Shown here: piece after piece, positions 18,184-26,398 of the stretch
Position numbering within the stretch: the stretch's first letter is position 1
Layout of the letters: every line of letters begins with the position of its first letter
Source of the DNA: Caldithrix abyssi
GTDB taxonomy: Bacteria > Calditrichota > Calditrichia > Calditrichales > Calditrichaceae
Length of the DNA: 63,979 nucleotides
NCBI GenBank assembly: GCA_011369465.1
Contig: DRQG01000118.1
Location: 1-63,979 of the forward strand
Direction of reading: 5' to 3'
Made by a program: the position numbers and the translations under genes
Notes under the pieces: generated by a model
What the model saw: the letters and a program-made list of their open reading frames with translations, nothing else
Databases searched by the model: none
Told to the model about the DNA's origin: nothing

Positions 18184-19470
18184 ATGTCACGAAACTTAAT
18201 AAAAGTACTTTTTGTAATGGTTTTATTGGCGAGCCCGCTTTTCGCTCAACAGCTAGTGGAAGGTATCGCCGCTGTGGTCGGTAAAGAGATTATTCTGAAA
18301 TCCGAGATAGATCAGTATGTGCAAAATTTTATTATCCGCAACCGGCTTGATGTTAAAAGCAATCCGAAAATAATCAATCAGTTGAAAAAACAAACTCTGG
18401 AACGTCTCATTGAGCAGAAACTTATGTTGGCCAAGGCAGAAGAAGACACCATTACCGTGGAAGATGAGCTCCTGGATAAACAGGTGGATCAGCGTATCAA
18501 GGACATGATCAGCCAGGTGGGTTCCGAGGATAAATTAGAGGAAATGTTTGGCAGTTCATTGAAAAAAATTCGCAAGGATACGCGGGAAATCATAAAAGAG
18601 CAAATGATTGTGGAAAAAACCCGGGCGATGCATTTTCAGGGATTAAAAGTGTCACGACGGGAAGTGGAAGAATTTTACAAAACGTACAAGGACAGTTTGC
18701 CCACCCAAAAAGAAACCGTAACCATCGGACATATACTTAAACTGGTGCGTCCTTCGGAAGAAGCCCAAATGGCCGCTTATAAGAAAGCCGAGGATATACT
18801 TAAACAATTAAGAGAAGGCGCTGATTTTGCCGAACTGGCTAAAAAATACTCGGAAGACCCGGCTTCGGCCAAACGGGGCGGCGATCTGGGATTTACCTCG
18901 CGCGGGGATTTTGTCCCGGAATTTGAAACAGTGGCTTACAGTCTGAAAAAAGGCGAAATTTCCGATATCGTTCAAACTCAGTTCGGTTTTCATATTATTC
19001 AATTGATAGACCGCCAGGGCGAAAAAGTGCGCACACGCCATATTCTTATCCAGGCTATGCCTACCGAAGAAGATGAAAAACGGGTCATCGAGGAGTTGAA
19101 AGAAATCCGCCAGCGCATCATCAACGGAGAAGATTTTTCGGAGCTTGCATTGCAGTATTCGGATGACGAAAACGTAAAAGACGACAAAGGCATGTTAGGT
19201 ACGTTTGAAGTGGATAAAATGGTTCTTCCCCAGTTTCGCGAACAGGTAAAAAAACTTAAACCGGGTGAAGTGAGCGAACCGTTCAAAACGGAATTCGGTT
19301 ATCATATCGTTTATCTCAAAGAACGGCATAAGGAACACCACTTTACCCTGGAAACCGACTGGCAGCAAATTGAACAATTTGCTCTGAACCACAAAATGGA
19401 AAAAGAATACCGCAAGTGGATAGAAGAGTTAAAAAAAGAAGTGGCCATAGAAATTAAAGAGAATATCTAA
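18184..19470 (+). CDS. surA: SurA-like periplasmic chaperone/peptidyl-prolyl isomerase
   Basis: 428 residues, the usual SurA length. A signal peptide (cleavage near LLASPLFAQ) is followed by the SurA N-domain EGIAAVVGKEIILKSEID and two PpiC domains: ~175-275 (TIGHILKLV, KYSEDPASAKRGGDLGF, TQFGFHIIQLID) and ~278-380 (RTRHILIQA, YSDDENVKDDKGMLG, TEFGYHIVYLKE). This architecture is that of SurA, which escorts unfolded beta-barrel proteins to the BAM complex. Gene start: ATG with AAAGGA seven bases upstream. As the third parvulin gene in a row it points to heavy outer-membrane and secretion traffic, consistent with the giant surface protein downstream. The symbol is by architecture. Confidence 0.92.
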   Translation: MSRNLIKVLFVMVLLASPLFAQQLVEGIAAVVGKEIILKSEIDQYVQNFIIRNRLDVKSNPKIINQLKKQTLERLIEQKLMLAKAEEDTITVEDELLDKQVDQRIKDMISQVGSEDKLEEMFGSSLKKIRKDTREIIKEQMIVEKTRAMHFQGLKVSRREVEEFYKTYKDSLPTQKETVTIGHILKLVRPSEEAQMAAYKKAEDILKQLREGADFAELAKKYSEDPASAKRGGDLGFTSRGDFVPEFETVAYSLKKGEISDIVQTQFGFHIIQLIDRQGEKVRTRHILIQAMPTEEDEKRVIEELKEIRQRIINGEDFSELALQYSDDENVKDDKGMLGTFEVDKMVLPQFREQVKKLKPGEVSEPFKTEFGYHIVYLKERHKEHHFTLETDWQQIEQFALNHKMEKEYRKWIEELKKEVAIEIKENI

Positions 19471-19571
19471 AAGAATAATATAGCGGTTTCCCACCAATAA
19501 TGTAACAACAGGCAAAGTATGCTCTACCGTACTTCACAACATCGTTTTACTTTAAGGTAGGATATGAGGCT

Positions 19572-20885
19572 ATGGCCGATATTCTGATCTATGAAAAAAG
19601 AACAAACAGACGAAGCATACTCAAAAACCTGTTACCAGCCGAACATAACGCCTTTTTTGTATCCACTCCGGGGCAATTGTTAACATCCATAGAACAAAAG
19701 CCTTTCCCGGTTACGATTGTTGACAGTTCTTTGTTAAAAAAACAAGACCTGACCGAACTGATTGCTCAGTTGAAATTTAATAATCAAAATACGGTTTTGA
19801 TCTTATTGCAGGAAACTCAGAAAGAAACCGCTGACGAATCGCATATTTTATATGTGCCTTTCACCACAGCAGGCTTGCAGGACCTGGCTGTACTAATTCG
19901 TTATCATGCCAAACATCCGATGCCCGTGGAGCAAAAAAATAAAACAGGGGATGGTACAAAGTTTATCGGTAAAAGCCATGCCATAAGGCAAATTCTTGAA
20001 CAGATTGAACTTGTAAAGGATGCCGAAATCCATTTATTAATAACCGGAGAGACCGGAAGTGGAAAGACTGAATTGGCCCGATATATTCATATCCGTTCCC
20101 ATAGAAACCGGGAACCCTTTGTCCATATAAATTGCGCGGCTATCCCCGAGAACCTGCTGGAATCGGAATTGTTCGGCTACAAAAAAGGGGCCTTTACCGG
20201 CGCTTTTACCGATAAAACAGGTATTTTCGGTTCCGCTCGAAGGGGAACGGTATTTTTGGATGAAATAGGTGAAATTCCTTCCTACCTGCAGGCTAAACTG
20301 TTAAAAGTAGTGGATGAGAAAGATTATTATCCCGTAGGATCAACAATCCCTAAAAAGGTCTATGCCCGAATTATTACTGCGACAAACAAAAATCTGGTAG
20401 AAGCCGTGAGGGAACGTCGTTTTCGGGAAGACCTCTATTACAGATTAAACACCATATTGATTAACATTCCGCCGCTTCGGGAACGTATCGAAGATATTCC
20501 GGAACTGTTCACTTATTTTGTAAAAAAGCATGTCAGCGAGAATAACTATGCCATGCCCTCTATCGACCCCCTGGTTTTTGAGCTTTTGGTACAGTATAAC
20601 TGGCCCGGAAACGTACGCGAACTGCAAAATATTGTGGAGCGTATCGTTTATCGTCAACCCAAACAAATCACCCCGGCCATGCTTCCCGACGACTTCTTTA
20701 CCACACCCTCCGCTAAAATAGTGCAGGCGGCTGAAAACCGGTGGCCGTTGGAAAGAGTAAAACGGGAATATGCTAAATATATCTTTAAAATGACCGACAA
20801 GAATAAGAGCCAGGCAGCCCGTATTCTGCAGATCGATATCAAGACGATGCGCAAATTATTACGCCCGGTACAAAAAGATAATTGA
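19572..20885 (+). CDS. sigma-54-dependent transcriptional activator with degenerate receiver
   Basis: 437 residues. The N-terminal ~115 residues have a receiver-like fold pattern but lack the usual acidic pair (they begin ILIYEKRTN) and the conserved Lys (LYVPFTTAG); one Asp remains in IVDSS. The central AAA+ domain is intact: Walker A GETGSGKT (159-166), the sigma-54-contacting GAFTGA loop (206-211), Walker B TVFLDEIGE, and sensor R in FREDLYYRL. The C-terminus is a Fis-type helix-turn-helix (~395-435, KNKSQAARILQIDIKTMRKL). It should open sigma-54 promoters, probably controlled by protein contact rather than phosphorylation (inference). It heads the c-di-GMP gene group; no -24/-12 promoter was found nearby. 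Confidence 0.92.
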   Translation: MADILIYEKRTNRRSILKNLLPAEHNAFFVSTPGQLLTSIEQKPFPVTIVDSSLLKKQDLTELIAQLKFNNQNTVLILLQETQKETADESHILYVPFTTAGLQDLAVLIRYHAKHPMPVEQKNKTGDGTKFIGKSHAIRQILEQIELVKDAEIHLLITGETGSGKTELARYIHIRSHRNREPFVHINCAAIPENLLESELFGYKKGAFTGAFTDKTGIFGSARRGTVFLDEIGEIPSYLQAKLLKVVDEKDYYPVGSTIPKKVYARIITATNKNLVEAVRERRFREDLYYRLNTILINIPPLRERIEDIPELFTYFVKKHVSENNYAMPSIDPLVFELLVQYNWPGNVRELQNIVERIVYRQPKQITPAMLPDDFFTTPSAKIVQAAENRWPLERVKREYAKYIFKMTDKNKSQAARILQIDIKTMRKLLRPVQKDN

Positions 20886-20979
20886 TATAGATTACAGAAA
20901 AGTTGCGGTTTTATTTGTAAACTATTGTTTGTAGTCGGCATTCGGGTCTTCACCATTCTTATCCTGAAAAAACCATTTT

Positions 20980-22620
20980 ATGAAAAAGTATCTGGAAATA
21001 TTCAGTAAAAAGATACGGCGGGAGCCATCAACTGCCGGCAGTGACTGGCCGGTCGTTCTGGATATGCTGGAAGTGGTAGCCAAACCACTGGTAACCGTAG
21101 ATGAAAAACGTTTTTTTCATCGAAGTTTGGTTAGCACACTGCAAAAAATGATAACGCTTCGTAATGTGCCGGTTTACCTGTTTCATCATCACCGTAGCGA
21201 GGGAAATTTATGGTATGATGCACAAAAGGATGGCAGTATTTCGCTCTCGGCAACCAAAAAATATGAAGCGCTTATTGAACTACAACCCTTTTTTACGAAA
21301 CAGGAATCTTTACCACAAAAACAGGAAATAGATGCTATTACAGGAAACGGTTCCGTTAAGGCTTTGACGCTGTTTCAGTTTTTTCATGAATATGATTATT
21401 TATTATTTTGTACAATTTCGAATGCCGAGGTCAATGATTTTTTCCGTTTGGTGCAAAAACTGGTTACCGAATTAAAAAACAAATTGGAGTTACACAACCG
21501 TATTACACGCCTAACCGGTGACATACATTCGTCTAAACGGGCATTAAATGACTATCGAATGAAGCTACGCGAGACCGAGCGATCCCTGAAAAAACGAATC
21601 TATGAGATCAATAATCTGTTGGAAATAAGCAGCGAGCTCTACTCTATTTTGGAATTCGATCAACTTATCAGTTCGGCTCTTCTCACTATTGTGGGGCAAT
21701 TGGGTTGTCAGCGTGCTTTCGCTCTTCTATTTGATGCGCAGAAAAACAGTTTTACGCGCTATTATACTAAGGGATATGAGGCAGCCGCTAATGAGGATGT
21801 GGAATTTGTGGTCGATGATCCGTTGGTGTCCTATTTTATTGAAAATCAACGTCCGGTTAAATTGCAGGAGCTCGAAAAGCTGGCCCGTCTAAAGAAATTT
21901 GCAAAAAAATTGAATGCATTGCAGATGGATATCATTGCCCCTGTAGTTCATTCTAACCGCCTCATCGGCATTATCGGCTGCGGTTCCCGGCTATACGACG
22001 GCCAGTTCGATCAATCCGATTATCAGATATTCGCTCTGCTGGTCAGCATCATTTCTATTTCCATCAGTAACGCAGAAATGTATGAAAATGTTAAAAAAAT
22101 GTCTTTTACGGATGCGATGACCAGTTTGAATAATTATCGTTATTTCGAAACGCGTTTACGGGAGGAATTAAATCGGGCGCGGCGTAATGACACAACCGTG
22201 TCGCTGTTAATGCTGGATATTGACCATTTTAAAAATTACAATGATACGCTTGGCCATCAAGCAGGCGACGAAGCCCTGCGTGTGATGGGTTGGATTTTAA
22301 GAAGCGCCGTCCGTGACGAGGATGTGGTCAATCGCTATGGCGGGGAAGAATTCAGCATTATTCTGCCCGGGTTGGACAAAAAAGTGTTACCTATTCTGGC
22401 GGAACGTATCCGGCAAAAAGTAGAGGAACATCCTTTTTACAAAGAACATATTCAGCCCGGAGAGCGTATTACAGTCAGTTTGGGGGGAGCCAATTTCCCC
22501 GAAGATGCGGATAGCTTTGACAAGTTGGTAGAATGCGCCGACGTGTCTTTATATGCTTCCAAAAAGGCGGGGCGCAACCGTTTTACATTGTACAAAAAGT
22601 CGTTAACAAAAAAAGATTAG
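20980..22620 (+). CDS. GAF-domain diguanylate cyclase
   Basis: 546 residues, soluble. The N-terminal ~170 residues are not recognised, then a coiled-coil (~165-205), a GAF domain (~215-365, ELYSILEFDQLISSALLTI start) and a C-terminal GGDEF domain (~375-540) with the active GGEEF motif at 454-458 (RYGGEEF). The inhibitory I-site RxxD is present as Arg445-Asp448 in the right place, so product inhibition is expected. It makes cyclic di-GMP from two GTP. The GAF ligand is unknown. No ribosome site is evident before the ATG. It follows the sigma-54 activator and precedes a TPR gene and an HD-GYP phosphodiesterase. Confidence 0.93.
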   Translation: MKKYLEIFSKKIRREPSTAGSDWPVVLDMLEVVAKPLVTVDEKRFFHRSLVSTLQKMITLRNVPVYLFHHHRSEGNLWYDAQKDGSISLSATKKYEALIELQPFFTKQESLPQKQEIDAITGNGSVKALTLFQFFHEYDYLLFCTISNAEVNDFFRLVQKLVTELKNKLELHNRITRLTGDIHSSKRALNDYRMKLRETERSLKKRIYEINNLLEISSELYSILEFDQLISSALLTIVGQLGCQRAFALLFDAQKNSFTRYYTKGYEAAANEDVEFVVDDPLVSYFIENQRPVKLQELEKLARLKKFAKKLNALQMDIIAPVVHSNRLIGIIGCGSRLYDGQFDQSDYQIFALLVSIISISISNAEMYENVKKMSFTDAMTSLNNYRYFETRLREELNRARRNDTTVSLLMLDIDHFKNYNDTLGHQAGDEALRVMGWILRSAVRDEDVVNRYGGEEFSIILPGLDKKVLPILAERIRQKVEEHPFYKEHIQPGERITVSLGGANFPEDADSFDKLVECADVSLYASKKAGRNRFTLYKKSLTKKD

Positions 22621-22736
22621 GTATTGATTTTGTTTATGTTACAATCGTATCTTAGTGCTCAAACCAGGATGTTATTTCTTTATTATTATTTTAAGACGGA
22701 TTCCTTTTTCATACTTGTCTACACAGGAGTAATGGT

Positions 22737-23885
22737 ATGACCGAGATCGGATATAATGACAATGTGGCTGTGGCCGGGAGAAAATTTCATATTCAAACGG
22801 CCAGCAATACGCGTAAAGGGAACGTCCGCTGTGAAGTGTTTGAAGAAGGCCGTCTGATCACCACGCACGAGATTGAATTTGAACGCCGAAAAAAAAGCAG
22901 TGATGATTCTCTGGAAAACCGCATCAAACAGATCGTTTCGTCCGTTCACAAAGAGACCATCAACGAAATCGAATTGATGTTCCGTATTGCGGAAAAAGTA
23001 AAAAAACTGAAACACGCTCCTTCCAATATCAAATTGGGCCTTATCTTTCAGCGTAATAACTTGATCAAAGATGCCATTGAACAGTTCGAAACAGCGTTAT
23101 CCATAGACCCGAAATCGGCGGAAGCGTTAAACGGTTTGGCCTTATGCCATATCAAATTGGGTAATTATACCAAAGCTATCCAAACACTCAGGCAAGCTCT
23201 CAAATTAGGTATTGCTTACGCGGATATATATAATAATTTGGGATTAACCTATCTGTACGAAAAGCAGTACGCCAAAGCGTTAACCAACTTGCAGGAAGCT
23301 TTGCATATTAATCCTCAGTATCTCGAAGCACATTACAACCTGGCCATTCTTTATCTGGAGAGCACTCTGTATGATAAGACAGCCGATCAGCTTCCTCCGG
23401 CTTCCATTCGTATAGAACGGGCACAGCAGCAGCTTAAAAAGCTCTACGACACAGGGAATAAAGGGATGCGAGCCATCGAATCGCGTCTTACGGCATTAAT
23501 ACAAAAAGAAGACATCGAAAAAGCGGTTCAGGTTTTAGTTGAAAACCGAAATAAAGTATTCCCCGAAGAAGTTTTAAGTTTGATAGGGATGGATTTCTAC
23601 CTGAAACTGATGTACGGAGGCAAAGGGCTGAATGATGATATTATTCGTCAATTTGAGGTTCGTTTAAACAAAGCGGTCGAAGATCATCCGGATTACGCCG
23701 ACTTATGGAATAATTTGGGCATTGTCCATTTGATACAGTGCCGAAACCTGTTTTTGCAGGCCCTTACCGAATTTGACAAGGCCTTGCAGATCAATCCCTC
23801 ATTTGATAAGGCTTTAAAAAATAAAAAACTGGTGGAAAACGACGGAAAAGAATTCCTGATACTTTTGCGTGCAATTTTGCGATGA
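22737..23885 (+). CDS. TPR protein with N-terminal beta domain
   Basis: 382 residues, no signal peptide. GGAG lies seven bases before the ATG at 22737; an earlier ATG at 22732 is followed at once by a stop. The first ~50 residues (VAVAGRKFHIQTASNTRKG, then CEVFEEGR) form a predicted small beta domain, followed by a charged helix (~55-95). TPR units occur at ~100-205 (IKLGLIFQRNNLIKDAIEQF, LALCHIKLGNYTKAIQTL, LGLTYLYEKQYAKALTNL, YNLAILYLESTLYDK) and again near 325-360 (LWNNLGIVHLIQC, EFDKALQINPSF). Placement between a cyclase and a c-di-GMP phosphodiesterase suggests a scaffold or effector in that pathway (inference). Function unknown. Confidence 0.85.
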   Translation: MTEIGYNDNVAVAGRKFHIQTASNTRKGNVRCEVFEEGRLITTHEIEFERRKKSSDDSLENRIKQIVSSVHKETINEIELMFRIAEKVKKLKHAPSNIKLGLIFQRNNLIKDAIEQFETALSIDPKSAEALNGLALCHIKLGNYTKAIQTLRQALKLGIAYADIYNNLGLTYLYEKQYAKALTNLQEALHINPQYLEAHYNLAILYLESTLYDKTADQLPPASIRIERAQQQLKKLYDTGNKGMRAIESRLTALIQKEDIEKAVQVLVENRNKVFPEEVLSLIGMDFYLKLMYGGKGLNDDIIRQFEVRLNKAVEDHPDYADLWNNLGIVHLIQCRNLFLQALTEFDKALQINPSFDKALKNKKLVENDGKEFLILLRAILR

Positions 23886-23919
23886 AATCTTTACAGAGTA
23901 TTCAAAGAAATAGTTTATA

Positions 23920-25665
23920 ATGAGTAAAATTTTTTTATATGTACGGGCAAATAAATCACGTTTTTATCTGTATTCCAGAGTAATCGGCAATTTTATATTG
24001 CTGGCATTGCTTTTGGGGTATGTGGACAATCGCGGGACCATTGCCTACAAACTGCTGCTTCCCGCAACCATTGCCAGTATATTTATGACCCTCTTTTGGG
24101 GTACTATCTTCAGTAACCGTGATTTTGAAAAAAATGTGGCTAAGACACTGATCATCGTGGACTGGGTCATTATTTTTCTTTTTGTTTATCCCATCGAATA
24201 TTCCAATAATTTATTCACATTTTTACCGGCGTTTGTTTTATTAAGTACCATTTTCCTGTTGCCGCGTCGTGAACTTACGCCGGTTCTGATCACATTTTTT
24301 CTTGTGTTTACCGTAAGCACGGTTGTCTTTACCCTGTTGGATGTCTTTGAACGGCCGTTGGTTACCTATGCTTCCAATGGTTTGATACTCGGTTTACTCA
24401 CCGGCGTTGCATTGATGCTTTTACAAGCGGTGGAAGACCTTGAAGCCAGGCAACGAGAAGTATTGCGCGCTCACGATTTGTTAAATAAAAAATACCATAA
24501 GCTGGAAAAAGAACTGTTATTAAACAAACAACAGGTTGATAATTTAAGCCGTGATGTACGGAAAAAAGATATAGAGATAAAAAACATTCTGAATCTCAGC
24601 GGTCAAATAAATATACGTAACGATTCCAAAAAAATACTTACTTCTTTTTTATTAACCAGTATCGGACAGATCGGTAGTACCCATGCGGTTATATTAACCC
24701 GTCGGAAAAAAGAGTATAATTTTTTGGATATCTACGTTCAAAAGGGCTTACGCGGTATCGATCTGTCGAAAATACGCATCTATTTTCACAGCCATCTTAT
24801 ACAGGTTTTGGCCTCTGTCCGCGAACCCATTTTCGTAAGTCAGATTCCCCGCGAAAGCTTGTATGAAGATGAGATTAATCTGTTGAGTTTATTCGGGAAA
24901 GATTTAATATGCCCGGTATTTGTTCAAGGGAATATGGCCGGTGTCTTTTTAGTGGGGCCTAAGGTTTCCGGTTCGTCATTTACAAAAGAGGATATTAATC
25001 TGATTGCGATTTTAGCCAATCAGATGTCCTTTGTTCTCGAACAGACACAAATGACCTATGAATATCAGGATTTTTATGCCAAAACCCTTCGTGCCATGCT
25101 GCAGTCTCTGGAAGCAAAATATGTCTATGCCCGTGGTCATAATATCCGTACGGCAAACTATGTAAATGTATTGAGCCGTAAACTGGGTCTCAGTTCGCAG
25201 GATGTAAAAGATTTCAGTTACGGTGCATTGCTGCATGATATCGGTAAGATTGCTATCAAAGATGAGTACCTTCTTAATCCGGCACGAATAACCGAGCAAG
25301 AAACCGATCTGAAAGAAAAAATTCTTCAACATACCATTCAGGGTTCCAAAATATTGAAAACAGCCGGTTTCAACGAAAAGATCATTGACATGGCCCTGCA
25401 TCATCATGAATTTTACAATGGACGTGGTTTCCCGAATAAAATCGGTTATGATGATTTGTTTTTAGGTACCCGGATTTTGTCTGTTTGTAACGCTTATGAT
25501 GCGATGGTATCCGATCGTCCGCATCGCAAGGCGTTAAACGAGAAAACAGCCCGGGAATATTTAAATTATTATGCAGGAACCCAGTTTGATCCGGAACTGG
25601 TAAAGATGTTTCTCAACGAACTGGATAATAATCCGGATATGACCAAAGTTAAAGGATTAAACTGA
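23920..25665 (+). CDS. membrane GAF-HD-GYP cyclic-di-GMP phosphodiesterase
   Basis: 581 residues. Five to six hydrophobic segments in residues ~15-170 form a membrane sensor region; a coiled-coil (~175-230) leads to a GAF-like domain (~230-375) and an HD-GYP domain (~385-570). The catalytic HD is His439-Asp440 in LLHDIGK; downstream are ILQHTIQGSKIL, HHHEFYNGRGFP (a GFP variant of the GYP motif) and the ILSVCNAYDAMVSDRPHR helix. HD-GYP enzymes hydrolyse c-di-GMP to pGpG/GMP. It would oppose the GGDEF cyclase two genes upstream. No clear ribosome site. After it comes a 230-bp gap with a promoter-like element, so the giant-protein cluster may be separately transcribed. Confidence 0.92.
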   Translation: MSKIFLYVRANKSRFYLYSRVIGNFILLALLLGYVDNRGTIAYKLLLPATIASIFMTLFWGTIFSNRDFEKNVAKTLIIVDWVIIFLFVYPIEYSNNLFTFLPAFVLLSTIFLLPRRELTPVLITFFLVFTVSTVVFTLLDVFERPLVTYASNGLILGLLTGVALMLLQAVEDLEARQREVLRAHDLLNKKYHKLEKELLLNKQQVDNLSRDVRKKDIEIKNILNLSGQINIRNDSKKILTSFLLTSIGQIGSTHAVILTRRKKEYNFLDIYVQKGLRGIDLSKIRIYFHSHLIQVLASVREPIFVSQIPRESLYEDEINLLSLFGKDLICPVFVQGNMAGVFLVGPKVSGSSFTKEDINLIAILANQMSFVLEQTQMTYEYQDFYAKTLRAMLQSLEAKYVYARGHNIRTANYVNVLSRKLGLSSQDVKDFSYGALLHDIGKIAIKDEYLLNPARITEQETDLKEKILQHTIQGSKILKTAGFNEKIIDMALHHHEFYNGRGFPNKIGYDDLFLGTRILSVCNAYDAMVSDRPHRKALNEKTAREYLNYYAGTQFDPELVKMFLNELDNNPDMTKVKGLN

Positions 25666-25787
25666 AAAGGATTATATCCTGCAACGAAGTTCTGTTGTCC
25701 GGAAACTGAAAAGAAAAAAGGATTTGGAATTCCCGCAAAATGGAATGGTTTACTCCTATAAATCCTGTTTTAATGCCCGATATTATT

Positions 25788-25816
25788 TTGACATTCATTC
25801 AAAATTTATGTTTATT
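25788..25816 (+). promoter_or_regulatory. candidate promoter of the giant surface-protein cluster
   Basis: A perfect TTGACA (25788-25793) is followed after 17 bases by TTTATT (25811-25816), about 80 bases before the ATG at 25896. The surrounding 230-bp gap is AT-rich and otherwise empty. The -10 match is only moderate. Confidence 0.4.
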
Positions 25817-25895
25817 TAAGTTTGTTCGGCCCAATATGTCGCAATCCTTGTTAAAAAAAGTCTAAAAATATATTAATTTTTACCGGAGCCTTAAA

Positions 25896-26387
25896 ATGAA
25901 GCTCACTAAAACCCTTGTATTCATACTCCTGTTTTCCGCAAGCGCGCTGTTAGCTCAGGCCGCACGGTTAACGGCGGAATTTCAGGATGGCACGCCATCA
26001 CAAAACGGGACTGCTTTTCGGATAATGGTCGAATTGTCCCAACAGGTGAAGGATGGGCTGTTTATCGATCTTCCCGGGCAAAGTAAAATGGTTCCTTACG
26101 AAATACAGTTGAATGGGAATGCACTTTGGATGAAGAATGACTTGAGCGAACCGGCGGATAATCTTGCTGTACACTGGGATTTTTCCGATTCCGGATTGGT
26201 CGTACGTTTTAAAGCGGGTTTGCTGCAAAGCGGCGACCGTATCGAATTGTTCTGTACGCCGCACATTGTGGATTCCACATCCGCAACCCGGCGCATTGTT
26301 TTGAAAGAAATGACGGTATCCGCTTCCGATATAACAGAGGGGCAAATCCTCGATAGCCGTGATTTTCCTTCATTAAAAAATAAATAA
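25896..26387 (+). CDS. small secreted protein of unknown function
   Basis: 163 residues; GGAG is nine bases before the ATG. A clear signal peptide (LVFILLFSASALLAQA, cleavage near residue 22) is followed by ~140 residues of alternating hydrophobic strands, for example AFRIMVELSQQVKDGLFIDL and LVVRFKAGLLQSGDRIEL, suggesting a single beta-sandwich (Ig-like) domain. No Cys pair, lipobox or catalytic motif is seen. The gene ends 11 bp before the giant protein and is probably co-transcribed; it may be an accessory subunit or assembly partner. I do not recognise the family. Confidence 0.8.
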   Translation: MKLTKTLVFILLFSASALLAQAARLTAEFQDGTPSQNGTAFRIMVELSQQVKDGLFIDLPGQSKMVPYEIQLNGNALWMKNDLSEPADNLAVHWDFSDSGLVVRFKAGLLQSGDRIELFCTPHIVDSTSATRRIVLKEMTVSASDITEGQILDSRDFPSLKNK

Positions 26388-26398
26388 GGTGAAACGCC

